A model generated the notes under the pieces. The model did no database searches. It was not told the origin of the DNA and worked only from the letters and a program-made list of their open reading frames with translations. The position numbers were made by a program, and so were the translations under genes. 64,000 bases of DNA from Sulfurivermis sp041678005 (GTDB lineage Bacteria; Pseudomonadota; Gammaproteobacteria; Thiohalomonadales; Thiohalomonadaceae): positions 26,270 through 90,269 of the forward strand of contig JBAYOW010000005.1 of assembly GCA_041678005.1 (NCBI GenBank), given 5' to 3'. This document shows positions 63,310 through 64,000 of this stretch, piece by piece; positions within the stretch are counted from its first letter, which is position 1; the number at the start of each line of letters is the position of its first letter.

Positions 63310-63747
63310 ATGAATATTGGGGATATGATGTATAACGATGATCCATGTGCCTACGCCAAGGCGATTTTGTCCCGTTATGCTGACTGTTCACAGGCGCAAA
63401 AGCGCAATTTTGCCGAGCAGGAGGCGGTGTCCTGTAATTCTCCACCAGCTCGCCAGCAGTGTTTGAAGTTTTTGAGCTTGCTGCGCGAGAAGGCCTTGTT
63501 TGCCTTACAGCTGAAACATATCGATGGCCACTTACCACATGGCAAGGAGATCAAGGTTCAGTGTGGTGGTCTGTCTGGCCTGCGTGAAACTCTGATGGTG
63601 GGGCAGGCAGATGAGATTGCGGATATTTATGGTTTGTTGCAGGCGGTACAAGAAAATTTTGGTGAATTCAGCGCGCTGCCTTTGCATGAAATCATCAAGG
63701 GGATAAGTCATTATCAACTACGCAAACGTGGCAAACCTGCTGATTGA
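63310..63747 (+). CDS. Unknown 145-residue protein
   Basis: A soluble, mostly helical protein with Cys in DPCAYAK, YADCSQ, VSCNSP, QQCLKF and VQCGGLSG. No family was recognised. Starts at 63310, 63325 or 63328 are possible; GGGG lies just before the later two. The 263-bp gap upstream and the 250 bp after it to the window end show no clear feature. Confidence 0.6.
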   Translation: MNIGDMMYNDDPCAYAKAILSRYADCSQAQKRNFAEQEAVSCNSPPARQQCLKFLSLLREKALFALQLKHIDGHLPHGKEIKVQCGGLSGLRETLMVGQADEIADIYGLLQAVQENFGEFSALPLHEIIKGISHYQLRKRGKPAD

Positions 63748-64000
63748 AAGATATATACTGGTGAGTGAAGTTCATAGATGGGCTTTGCAATCCACGCACC
63801 CAAAGTTCATGGGTTAATAATGAAAAATCTCGGGAGATAGGGGAGATAGCTATGTCACAAACTTCATTGAAGAATCAAATTAGTCGCCCCTGAAATATAG
63901 CTAAGCCCATGATTTCATTGTATAATACAGTATTATAAACCATGCAAATCCTTTAATAATACGCCTTGTCAGGCTGTTTCCTGGGGGATCTAATAATAAT

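Overview
The window looks like chromosome of a denitrifying gammaproteobacterium of moderate GC. The block murJ-ribF-ileS-lspA-fkpB-ispH next to the minor-pilin operon (fimT, pilV, pilW, pilX, pilY1, pilE, pilY2-like) follows the gene order known from Pseudomonas aeruginosa. The cell-shape operon, mre-men and spoT-rpoZ-gmk blocks are also typical of Gammaproteobacteria. A menaquinone pathway together with nirS points to a respiratory generalist able to use nitrite. The genus cannot be fixed from the sequence alone.

Layout: 1-5.8 kb holds murJ (last codons), ribF, ileS, lspA, fkpB and ispH on the + strand, with ispH broken by one in-frame TAG. 6-13.5 kb is the type IV pilus minor-pilin/PilY1 operon on the - strand. 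13.8-16.4 kb has a cysteine-free Fur-family regulator, tRNA-Thr(CGT), a Sel1-repeat protein, a MurU-like nucleotidyltransferase and an FNR-type regulator. 17-26.5 kb is a respiratory/accessory region: a SLAC1/TehA-type channel, an unknown 130-residue protein, a gene remnant, a copper TonB receptor (OprC/NosA), a sigma54 activator with a Cys-containing PAS domain, cytochrome cd1 nitrite reductase (nirS) and a diguanylate cyclase with a periplasmic c-type haem motif. FNR/DNR-like boxes lie before three of these genes and a sigma54 promoter before oprC. 26.7-32 kb holds a coiled-coil protein, a lone RAM domain, a GAF/HD-GYP protein and a TPR/L,D-transpeptidase pair. 32.5-44 kb (- strand) is lipoate synthesis plus envelope genes: mreBCD-mrdA-rodA-mltB-rlpA-dacA-dat-ybeD-lipB-lipA. 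44-48.5 kb is gatCAB and hslO. 49-54.2 kb is a coupled menaquinone operon (thioesterase, menA, menF, menD, menB), with menF also interrupted by an in-frame TAG. 54.4-59.8 kb is spoT, rpoZ, gmk, a SEC-C protein and yicC. 59.8-63.8 kb has a Ser/Thr kinase with PP2C phosphatase, a YbdG-type MscS channel and an unknown protein.

Intergenic DNA carries three families of palindromic repeats in mosaic clusters (6.6-7.0, 16.5-17.0, 32.2-32.5 and 48.6 kb). A separate, apparently undescribed, roughly 70-bp dispersed element built around TTTCAC-N6-GTGAAA occurs six times. No IS element, prophage or CRISPR array was found. The most unusual signals are the two isolated amber codons in otherwise intact conserved genes, the dispersed element, and the coupled FNR/sigma54 circuitry around nirS and oprC.
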